This document shows, piece by piece, positions 1 through 13,450 of a stretch of 64,000 bases of DNA; position 1 is the first letter of the stretch; every line of letters starts with the position of its first letter. The notes under the pieces were generated by a model. It did no database searches and had not been told where the DNA came from. It saw nothing but the letters and a program-made list of their open reading frames with translations. Location: the NCBI GenBank assembly GCA_019239425.1, contig JAFAZX010000064.1, positions 1 to 64,000 on the forward strand, given 5' to 3'. The translations under genes and the position numbers were made by a program. The stretch comes from Acidobacteriota bacterium. Its GTDB lineage: Bacteria; Acidobacteriota; Blastocatellia; Pyrinomonadales; Pyrinomonadaceae.

Positions 1-4623
<4,623 letters not shown>

Positions 4624-4726
4624 AGGCGTTACGAAAGCGGCGGCGGGCTGCGCCGGCCCCTGCGGGGCGAGCCGGTCGGCCTGAAAACGGGTCAGGTGTC
4701 GTCCTGCGACTCGTGAGGTGCGAGCG

Positions 4727-5509
4727 TCAGCCGAGGTTGGCTGCGAGTTGTTGTAGGTCTCTGGCGAGCACGCGCAGCAGGAGCGGCTCGGCCGACTGAA
4801 GGAAGAAGTGGTCTCCGGCGAACATGCGCACAGTGCAGGCGGCGCTCGTCTGCTCGCGCCAGGCCTCGAGGTGCTCGCGCGGCACGTCCTCATCCTGCAA
4901 GCCACCGAGCGCCGTGATGGGACAGCCGAGCGGCGGCTCCGCGGTGTACCGGAAGGAGCTGACGACGGCGAAGTCCGCGCGGATGACCGGCAGCATCAAC
5001 TGCATCAACTCGGCGTTGGCGAGCACCTCGCGGGGTGTGCCGTTCAGACGGCGCAACTCCTCGATCAACTCCGGCGCGGGTAGCTGATGGATCGGCGGCC
5101 GCGTTCGCGGAAGCTGCGGGGCGCGGCGGCCCGAGACGAACAGGTGCCGCGGCTCGACGCCGCGCGCGCGGCGCAGGCTGCGCGCCAGCTCGAAGCTGAT
5201 GACCGCGCCCATGCTATGCCCGAAGAAGGCGAACGGCTTGTCGAGGAACGGCCCGACGGCGTCGCTCAGGTAGGCGACCACCTCCGCCATCGTGGTGAAC
5301 GGCGGCTCCAGCAGGCGGTTGCCGCGCCCCGGCAGTTGCACCGGGCAGACCTCGACTGCCGCGGGCAGCGACGCCGGCCACTGTCGATAAATCTGTGCGC
5401 TGCCACCCGCGTAAGGGAAGCAGAACAGGCGGAGCGCCGCCTGCGGGTTCGCGGTCGCGCGCCGGTCGGGCAGAAAGAGTTGGCCGGATGTGGGGACGCT
5501 TTCGAGCAT
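4727..5509 (-). CDS. Type II thioesterase (alpha/beta hydrolase, GrsT/RifR-like)
   Basis: This 260-residue protein has the usual length of stand-alone editing thioesterases of NRPS/PKS systems. It opens with LFCFPYAGGSA, carries the nucleophile elbow GHSMG (Ser99), an acid at Asp206/Asp208 and the late histidine in AGDHFF (His234), in the expected order for a Ser-Asp-His triad. Such enzymes remove misprimed acyl groups from carrier domains in the cytoplasm. The gene lies 103 bp upstream of the NRPS start and about 30 bp downstream of the M28 peptidase stop, all on the same strand, so it very likely belongs to the same transcript and serves that synthetase. The start codon has only a weak purine stretch before it. 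Confidence 0.93.
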   Translation of the reverse strand: MLESVPTSGQLFLPDRRATANPQAALRLFCFPYAGGSAQIYRQWPASLPAAVEVCPVQLPGRGNRLLEPPFTTMAEVVAYLSDAVGPFLDKPFAFFGHSMGAVISFELARSLRRARGVEPRHLFVSGRRAPQLPRTRPPIHQLPAPELIEELRRLNGTPREVLANAELMQLMLPVIRADFAVVSSFRYTAEPPLGCPITALGGLQDEDVPREHLEAWREQTSAACTVRMFAGDHFFLQSAEPLLLRVLARDLQQLAANLG

Positions 5510-5541
5510 CTCTTTTGACGCGGCGCGGGCGCGCCGCCGAC

Positions 5542-7854
5542 TCAGAAGGTGAACTGCTTCGAGACCATGGTCGAGTTACTAAAGAGGTAAGGCGCGGGAA
5601 TCATATCGACCGGGGGCTCCCCCGGAGCGAGGCCCGGCCCCTGCGGCAGCCCGTTGCTGACCGTCACGGCGCGCAGGTTCACCGGCGACTGCCCTTCCAG
5701 CTCCAGACGCAACTCCACACCGCCGGGCTGCGGCGCGTAGTAACGCAGGTGCAGCCCCTTCGCATAGAGCTTCTGCGCCATCGCGTCGCTCGACGCGATC
5801 TCCTTCCCGCTCAGCTTCACGCTGAGGATGCGCGACGCGGGCGCGTTCGCATAGATGATGACGGCCGTGGCCTGCGCGTCTACACGCAGGCGCAGCACGC
5901 GCCGCTCCCCCTCGCGGCTCTCTTCGAGCAGCGTCGCCGCGGGCGGCGCCAGCGCCGCCGCCGGCGCACTGCTGACGAGGAACGGGCGCTGAAGGTGCTG
6001 GTAGAAGGCGTCGAGCGGCCGCCACTGTGCGCTCGCGTTGAAGAACTGCGAGGCCCATCCTTCCGGCCGGTCGTCGGCGGTGGCCCAAACCGCTTCGTTC
6101 TTGTCCGCGTCGAGACCGTAGATGAGGTGGAACGGCTTCGGCCGTTCGAGGCCGAAGTCCGCCGTCCTGCCCGCCGCCGCGATGAAGCCCGCGCTGACGA
6201 GGAGGGCGGCGAACGGCAGCAGCCAGCGGCGGCGCGAGGTCGCAAGGCCCAGATGCGAGATGAGCAGCAGCAGCAGCAGGGCCAGCAGGACTGCTGCCAC
6301 CCAGGCCAGATTGACCGTCAGCGCGAGCGACAACTGGTAGACGAGAGGCGTCAACAGCAGCAAGCCGGGCGCCGCGCAGAGCACGAGCACGAACGCCGTC
6401 TGTCCCGGCAGCGTCCCCCCCTCCGGCTCCGCCGCGAAGCGCACACCCACACCCAGCAGTGTGAACAGCACCGGCCAGGTGAAGAGGTAGCTTCCGCCGG
6501 GCACGTAGAGGATGCTCAGCACGAGCAGGAGTATCCACCAGAAGAGCCCCCCCACCAGCAGGTTCTCCGCACCGACGCGGCCCCGGAACAGCGCGACGAA
6601 CGCCGTCACGACGGCGAAGGTCAGAGCGGCAAAGGCGTAGACGTACAGCCCGCTGTTGTAAGGCTCCCCGAAAGTCATGCGCCGGTAGGCCGGATGCAGC
6701 ATCCGCACCAGCGTCCAGGCACCCCACACCGCCGCCGCCGAGGTCACGACGCTCAGCAGTCCGAGCGCCGCGCCGGCCAGAATGCCCTTAACGGTCAGGC
6801 GCCGCCGCCTCAATCCGAAGACGATCACCGCCACGAACGCGATGACGACCACGACCGCCAGCGGCACGATCCACGAGACGGGATAGTGAATCAGCGCCGC
6901 GCCGAGCGTGTCGAAGTAGACGGCGTTGCCCGCGCGCGCGGCTCCGCCCGCGCCGTTCCCGAAACGACGCGCCAGCGTCAGGGCCTGCGTGCCGTGGTGC
7001 TGTAGGCTCTGCGCGTTAACGTGGGCGACGCTATCGAGCTGCGTGTGGTAGTCGGGGAGACCTTCGAAGTAGGCGAAGTTCAGACCGGGCAGCCCCGCCT
7101 CTTTGAAGATGCTCATGTCGGTGTCGTTGGGCAGTATCCTGTAGATGTCTGCCGAGAGCGAGTTGGCGCTGGGGTAAGGCGTAGCCCGCGCGAACTCGCC
7201 GATCAACGCGCCGTTACCGTTTGACGTTTCGAACATCATCGACGGCCCGCCGTCGCCCCGCGCGTCGAAGTTGAAGACGACCCCGACCTCCTTCGCCCAC
7301 GGGTGCTGCGTGACGAACGCCTGCGCGCCGAGCAGGCCCGTCTCTTCGCCGTCGGTGAAGAGCAGGATCACGTCGTTCTTGAGCGGCGGCCCGGCCTTCA
7401 ACGCCCGCAGCGTCTCGAGCAGCGCCGCGACACCGACGCCGTTATCGTTCGCCCCCGGCCCGGTCGGCACCGAGTCGTAGTGGGCCGCGAGCAGCACGGC
7501 CTTCTGGTTCTGCGTGCCGGGCAGGCGCGCCAGCACGTTCTCGACCGTGCCCGCGTACGCGCCGGTCGAGCGGACGGTCGCAGCCTCGGCCTTCTGCACC
7601 TCCGGGGTCACACCGAGCTTCGTCAGTTCTCCGACCAGATAGTCGCGCACCCGTTCATGTTCGGGCGAGCCCATCTCGTGGGGGCGCTGCGCGATAGCGT
7701 AGAGGTGGCCCATGGCGCGGGCGGCCGAGAACTCCGCGGCCGGCGCGTCGCTGCTTTTGGAGGCGGGCGGCGCCAGCCGCGACAGGGCCAGGAGCGCGAA
7801 CAAGGCCGCTCCCAGAAGCATCAGCAGGCCGGTGCGGAACTCGTCTTTGACCAT
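5542..7854 (-). CDS. M28-family zinc aminopeptidase with C-terminal multi-helix membrane domain
   Basis: The 770-residue protein begins with a hydrophobic anchor (residues ~8-26), followed by an M28 peptidase domain. Zinc and catalytic residues are visible in order: AAHYDSVP (His125, Asp127), NDNG (Asp137), DGEETGLLG (Glu170/171), NFDARGDGG (Asp197) and PDYHTQLDS (His270). From residue ~315 to ~560 there are about eight hydrophobic helices, then a soluble C-terminal domain of ~200 residues. This resembles membrane M28 peptidases of the Fxna/ERMP1 style. It sits between the MbtH and thioesterase genes on the same strand. A role in maturing, exporting or inactivating the peptide product is plausible but only inferred from position. 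Alternatively it is a general envelope peptidase caught in the operon. Confidence 0.9.
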   Translation of the reverse strand: MVKDEFRTGLLMLLGAALFALLALSRLAPPASKSSDAPAAEFSAARAMGHLYAIAQRPHEMGSPEHERVRDYLVGELTKLGVTPEVQKAEAATVRSTGAYAGTVENVLARLPGTQNQKAVLLAAHYDSVPTGPGANDNGVGVAALLETLRALKAGPPLKNDVILLFTDGEETGLLGAQAFVTQHPWAKEVGVVFNFDARGDGGPSMMFETSNGNGALIGEFARATPYPSANSLSADIYRILPNDTDMSIFKEAGLPGLNFAYFEGLPDYHTQLDSVAHVNAQSLQHHGTQALTLARRFGNGAGGAARAGNAVYFDTLGAALIHYPVSWIVPLAVVVVIAFVAVIVFGLRRRRLTVKGILAGAALGLLSVVTSAAAVWGAWTLVRMLHPAYRRMTFGEPYNSGLYVYAFAALTFAVVTAFVALFRGRVGAENLLVGGLFWWILLLVLSILYVPGGSYLFTWPVLFTLLGVGVRFAAEPEGGTLPGQTAFVLVLCAAPGLLLLTPLVYQLSLALTVNLAWVAAVLLALLLLLLISHLGLATSRRRWLLPFAALLVSAGFIAAAGRTADFGLERPKPFHLIYGLDADKNEAVWATADDRPEGWASQFFNASAQWRPLDAFYQHLQRPFLVSSAPAAALAPPAATLLEESREGERRVLRLRVDAQATAVIIYANAPASRILSVKLSGKEIASSDAMAQKLYAKGLHLRYYAPQPGGVELRLELEGQSPVNLRAVTVSNGLPQGPGLAPGEPPVDMIPAPYLFSNSTMVSKQFTF

Positions 7855-7902
7855 CGTTTTGCAGTCACTCTCTCGGTGCGCCCGGCGGCACCGTGCGGTC
7901 GT

Positions 7903-8121
7903 TTACCCTGCGGCCTGTTCCATCTGTTCGCGCAAGCTCTTGGGGCGCATGTCCGTCCAGACCTCTTTGATGTAGTCCAGACACTCCTGCTTGGTGCCTG
8001 TCTTCCCCGCGTCGTTCCAGCCCAACGCGTTCTCGCGGTCGGCGGGCCAGATCGAATACTGCTCCTCGTGGTTGACGACCACCTTGTAGATCGTCGTGTC
8101 CTCGCGTTCGTCTCGGCTCAT
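7903..8121 (-). CDS. mbtH: MbtH-like NRPS accessory protein
   Basis: The 72-residue protein shows the family signature throughout: NHEEQYSIWP, LGWNDAGKTG and a C-terminal EVWTDMRPKSLR. MbtH-like proteins bind NRPS adenylation domains in the cytoplasm and support their folding and activity. An AGGAGAG ribosome site lies a suitable distance before ATG 8121, giving a clear start. The gene is the first after the NusG-like antiterminator and its repeat-containing leader, and lies 48 bp ahead of the M28 peptidase gene. The likely partner is the adenylation domain of the downstream synthetase. Length and motifs are typical and nothing is degraded. Confidence 0.97.
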   Translation of the reverse strand: MSRDEREDTTIYKVVVNHEEQYSIWPADRENALGWNDAGKTGTKQECLDYIKEVWTDMRPKSLREQMEQAAG

Positions 8122-8258
8122 GTTGACTCTCTCCTGTGTAGTTCGGGTGTGGTCGGGTGGTTAGCCTACCATCCGGAGTGGCGGCCGTCGCGCGGCGCGG
8201 CAAGTGGCCGCGCACGGTCTTCGTGACAAGTGTTTGGCGGGCGGCGCCGCGCCCCGGG

Positions 8259-8327
8259 CAGAGCTACCGCACATAACGCCAGCGACTTTTTTGCGATTGA
8301 CAGAGCTACCGCATATCGCGCCAGCGA
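8259..8327. repeat. Pair of 27-bp direct repeats in the leader between the nusG-like gene and mbtH
   Basis: Copies at 8259-8285 and 8301-8327 both begin CAGAGCTACCGCA and end GCCAGCGA, differing at a few central positions. Their starts are 42 bp apart, close to four helical turns. They lie in the 334-bp gene-free stretch 8122-8455, the leader of the leftward NRPS genes just after the antiterminator gene. They could be protein-binding sites or an RNA element; function is unknown. I see no gene in this stretch. Confidence 0.7.
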
Positions 8328-8455
8328 TTGGCGTTGTGCCGAACTGTCCGGGGCTTGTTTTTAGTGCCCAGTCCGGCACCACTTGAGGGGTGGCTTTGTC
8401 GCCGGGCTGCTCTCCGACCCCTGCGAGGCAGGAGCCGGGGCACGCATGGAACTTG

Positions 8456-8998
8456 TTAACTAACCTTTTCGATCAGCCGCCGCTCGACTTCGACCTGGCC
8501 CTGATAGCGAAGTGTCTCGAAAAGGATAACGACGCGTTCGGTGTCTTTGACCTCGCGTTTGAAGATGCCGACCAGGCTGTTGAAGGCCCCACCGTGAATC
8601 TTGACCTTGTCACCCTGCCTGAAGCCTTCACCGATCCTGATCAGGCCGTCTTCACCTACATTGAGTTGCAATAGATTGATGACATCATCGTCCACCGGGG
8701 TTGGCCGCTCACCGAAACTGACGACGGTTTGCACGCCGCGCGTGTAACAGACCTTCCCCAGCAGCTCCTCGGCGTTGAAGCGCGCGAAGATGTAACCGGG
8801 GAACAGGGGCTTGGTGACGTAGAACGGCTCTTCCGTAAAGGGATGCAGCCGCTGCTCCTTCGCCTTCGGGTTGAAGGTCTCAAGCCCCCAGGCCAGCAGG
8901 TTCGCATTGGCCCGCTCCTCCTGCTTCGGGCAGACGCGGATCACGTACCAACGCAACTCTTTATCAAGTTGTGAAGCGCTCACGATTCTAACCCCCAT
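8456..8998 (-). CDS. NusG-paralog transcription antiterminator (RfaH/LoaP/UpxY type)
   Basis: About 180 residues from ATG 8998. The N-terminal NGN domain has RWYVIRVCPKQEERANANL and KPLFPGYIFARF, and the C-terminal KOW domain has FRQGDKVKIHGGAFNSLVGIF. Both are characteristic of specialised NusG paralogs, which bind RNA polymerase to keep it elongating through long operons. An in-frame GTG at 8983 is an alternative start; the frame is open further upstream to 9151 but that extension does not look like protein. The gene precedes mbtH and the megasynthase on the same strand. This matches the known habit of LoaP/RfaH-like factors of controlling long polyketide, NRPS or polysaccharide operons. 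Control of this NRPS operon is inferred from position. Confidence 0.92.
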   Translation of the reverse strand: MGVRIVSASQLDKELRWYVIRVCPKQEERANANLLAWGLETFNPKAKEQRLHPFTEEPFYVTKPLFPGYIFARFNAEELLGKVCYTRGVQTVVSFGERPTPVDDDVINLLQLNVGEDGLIRIGEGFRQGDKVKIHGGAFNSLVGIFKREVKDTERVVILFETLRYQGQVEVERRLIEKVS

Positions 8999-9548
8999 AC
9001 GAACTGGGGCGGCCCTGAGGCAGCATCCAGCCGTGCGGGCTGACAGTCGGGGCCATTGGCCCTCCAGCGACGGTCTGGCAACAGCAGACTGGCTCTTAGT
9101 TGTTGAACTTCGCCGCACCGGGCGGGAGATGTTAGCGCGTACGCCGTACACCTCTTCATACCAACGTGCGACTAGAGATACATCATAAGTGTTCTGTTTT
9201 CACAGCAGCCTTGGTGGAAGGGCAAGGGCTCTTAGGACATGGGAGTTGAGGCAGCTAAAGGTTAATCCGGCCCCCCTCGTCTATGCACCCGCGCCGCGCG
9301 CCGCGCCGCCGGCTCTCAAACCCGTTTGAGTGATGACAAGAGTAGGGCAAATATGACATATGCCAATTTCCCGCTTGATGGTTGGGTATTCCTCTCTCAC
9401 ACGCACCGTGCTTGCGAGAGGTGACCGCCGTCTCCGAATATGGAGAGAAAGAGGTACGGCGAGTGCGGCGTCTCCTAACAGGGGTCTTATATAATTGATT
9501 GAGGGCGTCCGTGTCTGTCTAAACGTAGACACAATGCAATTTTTTTTC
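8999..9548. other. Gene-free leader upstream of the nusG-like/NRPS operon
   Basis: This 550-bp stretch lies between the antiterminator gene and the 3' end of the Crp-like gene. Small frames in it have no protein-like composition. It is less GC-rich than its surroundings, especially around 9160-9220 and 9330-9380, and presumably holds the promoter of the leftward operon. I could not identify a convincing -35/-10 pair or riboswitch. Confidence 0.5.
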
Positions 9549-10283
9549 CTACAGCGGGGCGTGCGCGACACGGGCTGCGCGCCGGAAGTGATTGTTTTCC
9601 TCAGTGATTACGTCGTAGCACTCACATGCAGCCTTGCTCAACCTTTTTCTGTCGAGGATTGTAACTTTGCCGCGGCTGTAACTGATGAGGTTGAGTTGTT
9701 GCAGCCGACCCGCGATCATCGTTACGCTCGTGCGCGGCACGCCGAGCGTTTGGGCAATGCTCTCCTGCGTGAGGGGAAAACTGTTCTCATCGGAACAGTC
9801 GCGCGCCGTCAATAACCAGCGACAGAAGCGCTCTTCCGTGGTGTGAAAGCGGTGACAGATTGCGACCTGCGTGGTCTGCCTGAGCATCGTGTAGAGGTAG
9901 AGGTGGAGCAGTTCGTGCAGACGCGGTGAGCGACGCAACACCTCCAGAAGCGCCGTCGCGCTGAGCCGCAGCACGTCGGCCGTGAGTTGCGACGTGACGC
10001 GGTAAAGCATCTGGTTGACGCCGAGAATCAGCGGGATACCGGCCATTCCTTCGGTGCCGACGACGCCGACTTCGACCGACGTGCCGGCCTCGGTCGAGGA
10101 GAGCAGCGACAGCGCGCCGCAGGTCGGGAAATAGACGTAGCGGATCGGATCGCCCACCTCATAGATCACGCGTTGCGGGCGGAAACGCACCGGTTCAAGC
10201 TGGGAGCGCAGATGTTCGGCCTCCGCGTTGGGAAGGGCCACAAGGATGCTGTTTTCGTGAGAATGTTCAAGAACATGAGGCAT
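9549..10283 (-). CDS. Crp/Fnr-family transcriptional regulator
   Basis: About 244 residues from ATG 10283; an upstream TTG at 10361 would add 26 poorly conserved residues. The N-terminal half is a cyclic-nucleotide-binding-type barrel (FRPQRVIYEVGDPIRYVYFP, EVGVVGTEGMAGIPLILG). The C-terminal half has the Crp winged helix with LTQESIAQTLGVPRTSVTMIAGRL as recognition region. The GTEGMAGIP sequence is typical of a large acidobacterial and proteobacterial subgroup whose ligand is unknown, and the arginine/serine cAMP pocket is not evident. It is divergent from the phosphopantetheinyl transferase gene and lies upstream of the NRPS operon, so it may regulate either (inference). Confidence 0.92.
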   Translation of the reverse strand: MPHVLEHSHENSILVALPNAEAEHLRSQLEPVRFRPQRVIYEVGDPIRYVYFPTCGALSLLSSTEAGTSVEVGVVGTEGMAGIPLILGVNQMLYRVTSQLTADVLRLSATALLEVLRRSPRLHELLHLYLYTMLRQTTQVAICHRFHTTEERFCRWLLTARDCSDENSFPLTQESIAQTLGVPRTSVTMIAGRLQQLNLISYSRGKVTILDRKRLSKAACECYDVITEENNHFRRAARVAHAPL

Positions 10284-10567
10284 AAGGTAAGCCTTGTATA
10301 TGGCGCCCCTGTCGGTGAGATGACTGGCGCTGGGTGAGTGGGGCCGGTTACCTGATGTCAATGCCGCTCGAGCTCGCTTTAAGTTTGCGAGCCGGCACCT
10401 GCTTGCTATTGTTTACATGCGCGCGTACTCGTCAGCCGTTCGGGAGACATTATACACATATACAACGGGCTGTCGAAGTCAAACTTCTTCTCACCCTTCA
10501 AGCCGCTGCGGTGCTGGTCGTAAAACTTCGAAGCAGTGGCACCGGCGCGGCACGTTCGATAGAATCC

Positions 10568-11362
10568 TTGCCGGTGAATCCTGTAAATAACGAAGGGTCG
10601 GTACGGCGGTCGCAGGCGCCAGCCAATTATGAGCCGTGGGCGGCGACGGCCCGGCCTCCGGCCCTGACCGGCAATGAGGTTCACGTCTGGCGTGCGACCC
10701 TGGCGCGGCCGGCGGCGCGCGTGGCTGAACTTTACGCGCTGCTGAGTAGCGAGGAGCGAAACCGGGCCGCGCGCTTCCGCTTCCGCAGAGATCAGGAACA
10801 GTTCATCGTCGCGCGGGGAGTTCTGCGCCAGTTGCTCGGCACCTACCTGGACAGGCCGCCGGCCGATTTGACCTTCGCTTACAGCGCGTACGGCAAGCCG
10901 GCTCTCGGCGGCGAGGCCGGGCCGCATCCTCTGCGGTTCAACCTGGCGCACTCACATGCGCTTGCGCTCTACGCCTTCGCCCTTGGTTTTGAAGTCGGCG
11001 TTGATCTCGAATACATCCGCGCAGACTTTGGAGGTGAGCGGATAGCCGAGCGCTTCTTTTCGGCCCGAGAGGTGACGACGCTGCTCACCATCGACGCCTC
11101 GTCGCAGACGGAGGCGTTCTTTAACTGTTGGACGCGCAAAGAGGCGTACATCAAGGCGCTGGGGGAAGGACTCTCACACCCACTAGACTCCTTCACAGTC
11201 TCCATGCGGCCCGGCGAACCGGCGGCGCTGCTCAGCGTCGAAGGCGGCGAAGGAGAGTTGACCCGCTGGTTGCTGAGGGAGTTGGACGCCGCCCCTGGCT
11301 ACGCTGCGGCTCTCGTCGTGGAGCGTCGGGATTGGGAGCTGACCTGTTTCGAGTGGGCCTGA
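10568..11362 (+). CDS. Sfp-type 4'-phosphopantetheinyl transferase
   Basis: The enzyme transfers phosphopantetheine from CoA to the carrier-domain serine of NRPS, PKS or ACP proteins. Visible motifs: GKPAL, RFNLAHSHALALYA, the Mg-binding GVDLEYIR, then FFSAREV and the helix FFNCWTRKEAYIKALGEGL. The frame is open upstream to 10334, but residues before ~10568 look non-coding and include what is probably promoter DNA. I chose TTG 10568, with GTG 10574 as an alternative; neither has a good ribosome site, so the start is uncertain by tens of codons. Its location next to the FAAL-NRPS operon makes Ser645 of that protein a likely target, though it may serve the whole cell. Confidence 0.9.
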   Translation: MPVNPVNNEGSVRRSQAPANYEPWAATARPPALTGNEVHVWRATLARPAARVAELYALLSSEERNRAARFRFRRDQEQFIVARGVLRQLLGTYLDRPPADLTFAYSAYGKPALGGEAGPHPLRFNLAHSHALALYAFALGFEVGVDLEYIRADFGGERIAERFFSAREVTTLLTIDASSQTEAFFNCWTRKEAYIKALGEGLSHPLDSFTVSMRPGEPAALLSVEGGEGELTRWLLRELDAAPGYAAALVVERRDWELTCFEWA

Positions 11363-11586
11363 CAGACCGCCCGCCGTCACCTCTAACTCTGAGTTAACGA
11401 AGGCTCTGACATCGAAGGCACGAGTTCCCGAGCGGGCTGTGTTGCAGGTATTGCATCCCCAGCTATAATCCGACCTTTAGCTCAGTTCTCCCACCCCGGG
11501 AATCATACTCTTGAAGCAAAATAAATACGGTGTTTGGCTCTTATTCAATGAACATCCTTTGAAGTGTAAGGTCTTCGTTCCGCATT

Positions 11587-12360
11587 CTATGCAAGGCCGC
11601 CGAGGCGGCGCCGGTAATCCTCGCCGTCAAGCAGGACTGTGCCGCACATCTCGTAGAGGCGACTTCTGAGGCGGACGCCGATGCGGTCTTCCAGGGTCTC
11701 GCCGGCCGGCACGAGGCGCTCGTCCGTGTAGTTGGTCGTAAAGATCGTCAACTTCCTCTCGTTGTAGCGCCGGCCGATGATGTGTGTCATCGTGTCGAGC
11801 ACCCATTCGGTGGGCTTTGACACACCTAGTTCGTCGAGCACAAGCACCTCCGCGTCGAAGACGGGCGCGAGCACGCTCATCTCGGATGCGCGTGAGATGG
11901 GGTTGTAGCTGTCTTGAATCTCCTTCAAGAGCGAGCCGTATTCGTAGAATAGGCCAGCCACGCCCTTCTCCGAAAGCCCTCGGAGGATTGCGACCGCGAG
12001 GTGCGTCTTGCCGACGCCGACCGGCCCCGCGAAGAGTAGCCCACGTTCGACACCGGGGTATTCGCGCACGAGGCGGTACGCCTGTTTGAAGGCGAGCGCC
12101 TGCGAGACGTTATCCGCCGCGGGCCGATAGTTCGAGAGGGAGCATTGCTCGTGACGCCTCGGGATACGTGCTCCTTCAAAGAGCCGCCCGCGCAGATCGC
12201 TCAGGCGGCACTCACACCTGCGCGCCCCCTTCCCCGGAACTACCTGCATCCCGATTCCGAAACACAGGTCGCAGACAGGCTCTTCCTGTTTCAGTAGACT
12301 CCGCCCCTCTGATTCAATTCTGCCGAGGACGGGCTGGAGTTTGCCGGAAGCTACTCTCAT
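11587..12360 (-). CDS. DnaC/IstB-like AAA+ helicase loader
   Basis: The protein has ~257 residues from ATG 12360, chosen because AAAGGGG lies eight bases before it; a TTG at 12387 overlaps the upstream gene. The N-terminus holds a small cysteine cluster (CDLCFGIG ... CECRL), a probable zinc site. The AAA+ core has Walker A GPVGVGKTH, Walker B VLVLDELGVS and sensor-1-like IFTTNYT, followed by arginine-rich RLRSRLYEMC. Family members load the replicative helicase at an origin and are common on plasmids and phages. It is 13 bp downstream of the winged-helix gene and surely co-transcribed with it. I place it in the integrated replicon-like element. Confidence 0.9.
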   Translation of the reverse strand: MRVASGKLQPVLGRIESEGRSLLKQEEPVCDLCFGIGMQVVPGKGARRCECRLSDLRGRLFEGARIPRRHEQCSLSNYRPAADNVSQALAFKQAYRLVREYPGVERGLLFAGPVGVGKTHLAVAILRGLSEKGVAGLFYEYGSLLKEIQDSYNPISRASEMSVLAPVFDAEVLVLDELGVSKPTEWVLDTMTHIIGRRYNERKLTIFTTNYTDERLVPAGETLEDRIGVRLRSRLYEMCGTVLLDGEDYRRRLGGLA

Positions 12361-12373
12361 ATTCGTCGCCCCT

Positions 12374-13390
12374 TTAAGCTTCTCCAAGACAGCCGACGAG
12401 TAGCGTCTCGACCTTCGACAGCACGCGCGGGGCGTCCTCCGGAAGAAGCGTGCCTCCGGCCGAGACGCACATCCCGCCGAGCGTGACTTCGACCGGCTGC
12501 CCCTTTACCTCGAAGAGCGCGACGCATGCCTCCGCCAACTCGTTCACCTCTAACTCCGAGAGCGGCCGCGGTTCCGTTCGCATGTAAAAGCTGCCCACCT
12601 TCCCCGCTGTTTGCAGAGAGGCGTCCTTAACCACGCCGTTCCTGCGTAGCACGTCGTACGTCTCGCGCTGTGCAACCCGCGCTGCTTTCGGCAGGCCGCT
12701 TCGTTCCAGCCACTCGCGCGTGCGTTCGTGCTCGACCGCGGCCGCCCGTCTGGTCATCTGCTTCAGTAAGGGTTCCAGTTCGCCCCGCAGTCTTTCGAAA
12801 ATTTTCTCCGACTGCGTGCCGTCCGCGCCGTTTTTTGGCGCGAGCGGATTTAGGTCTGTATCTAAACCTTCTGAAACAGCGAAGCTGTCCTTAAAGGGCG
12901 TGTCGCTCGGCGAAGTACGAGGGCGGCGTTCCGAAGTACGGGCGAAGGGTAAAATTTTTTCCGCCGGCCCTTCCCTCTTCGACGTGACCGAACTCGCCGC
13001 GCGGTTGAGGAAGATGCGTATGCCGACCCCGTTCTTGCCTGAGGCGTAGCCGATAATCCCCTGCGAGTGCATCCAACGCAGGGCCTTCCGCGCCGTCTCG
13101 CTCGAAACGCGCAGGTGGCCGCGGAGCTGCTCCCAGGCCGTGACCCACCTCCCTTCCCTCTCCTCACCGGCGAAGCGCAGGACGCGCGCCTCCTCGCGCA
13201 AAGCGGAGGGCGTCAGCAGGAGTCGCGTGTAGACTTTGCTCATCAGCGGCGTGACCGCGTCGGCCTCCGCCGAAGTGACCGCCTCGGCGACGTCGTCGTC
13301 GAGCATCTTAAAGTTTGTGTTGGCCTCCGTCCCTCGGAGCGTCGTCTTCCGCAGAAACCTCGGGGACGTGGCCGCCTGCGCGGCTGTCAT
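12374..13390 (-). CDS. Winged-helix replication-type protein of the integrated element
   Basis: The 338-residue protein has no confident family match by eye. Residues ~75-130 form a helix-turn-helix/winged helix (WEQLRGHLRVSSETARKALRWMHSQGIIGY) of the GntR/DnaD style. A long low-complexity linker follows, then a charged helical C-terminal half. The ATG at 13390 has GGGAAG just ahead. The position directly upstream of a DnaC-like loader, in the order used by plasmid and phage initiator/loader pairs, suggests a replication initiator or primosome protein. That is inference: no Rep catalytic motif is visible. The divergent upstream region holds a promoter-terminator pair and the iteron array. Confidence 0.65.
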   Translation of the reverse strand: MTAAQAATSPRFLRKTTLRGTEANTNFKMLDDDVAEAVTSAEADAVTPLMSKVYTRLLLTPSALREEARVLRFAGEEREGRWVTAWEQLRGHLRVSSETARKALRWMHSQGIIGYASGKNGVGIRIFLNRAASSVTSKREGPAEKILPFARTSERRPRTSPSDTPFKDSFAVSEGLDTDLNPLAPKNGADGTQSEKIFERLRGELEPLLKQMTRRAAAVEHERTREWLERSGLPKAARVAQRETYDVLRRNGVVKDASLQTAGKVGSFYMRTEPRPLSELEVNELAEACVALFEVKGQPVEVTLGGMCVSAGGTLLPEDAPRVLSKVETLLVGCLGEA

Positions 13391-13416
13391 CGTACTTCCC
13401 TTTCAAAAGCTAGGGC

Positions 13417-13444
13417 TTGACAGTTTCGAGGCGCGGTGTAAACT
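13417..13444 (+). promoter_or_regulatory. Candidate sigma-70 promoter
   Basis: A perfect TTGACA at 13417-13422 is followed after 16 bp by TAAACT at 13439-13444 (four of six consensus bases). Predicted transcription starts near 13451. No ORF follows before the terminator at 13550-13580, so it would drive a short RNA, or the XRE-parA operon if the terminator is leaky. Confidence 0.45.
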
Positions 13445-13450
13445 GTGAAC

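Noticed and set aside
9281..9571. 96-residue minus-strand ORF in the nusG-like leader
   Set aside because: Arg-rich low-information sequence, partly overlapping the 3' end of the Crp-like gene, without ribosome site or recognisable domain.
10334..10567. Extended N-terminus of the phosphopantetheinyl transferase
   Set aside because: The added residues lack family similarity and the DNA looks like a divergent promoter region.
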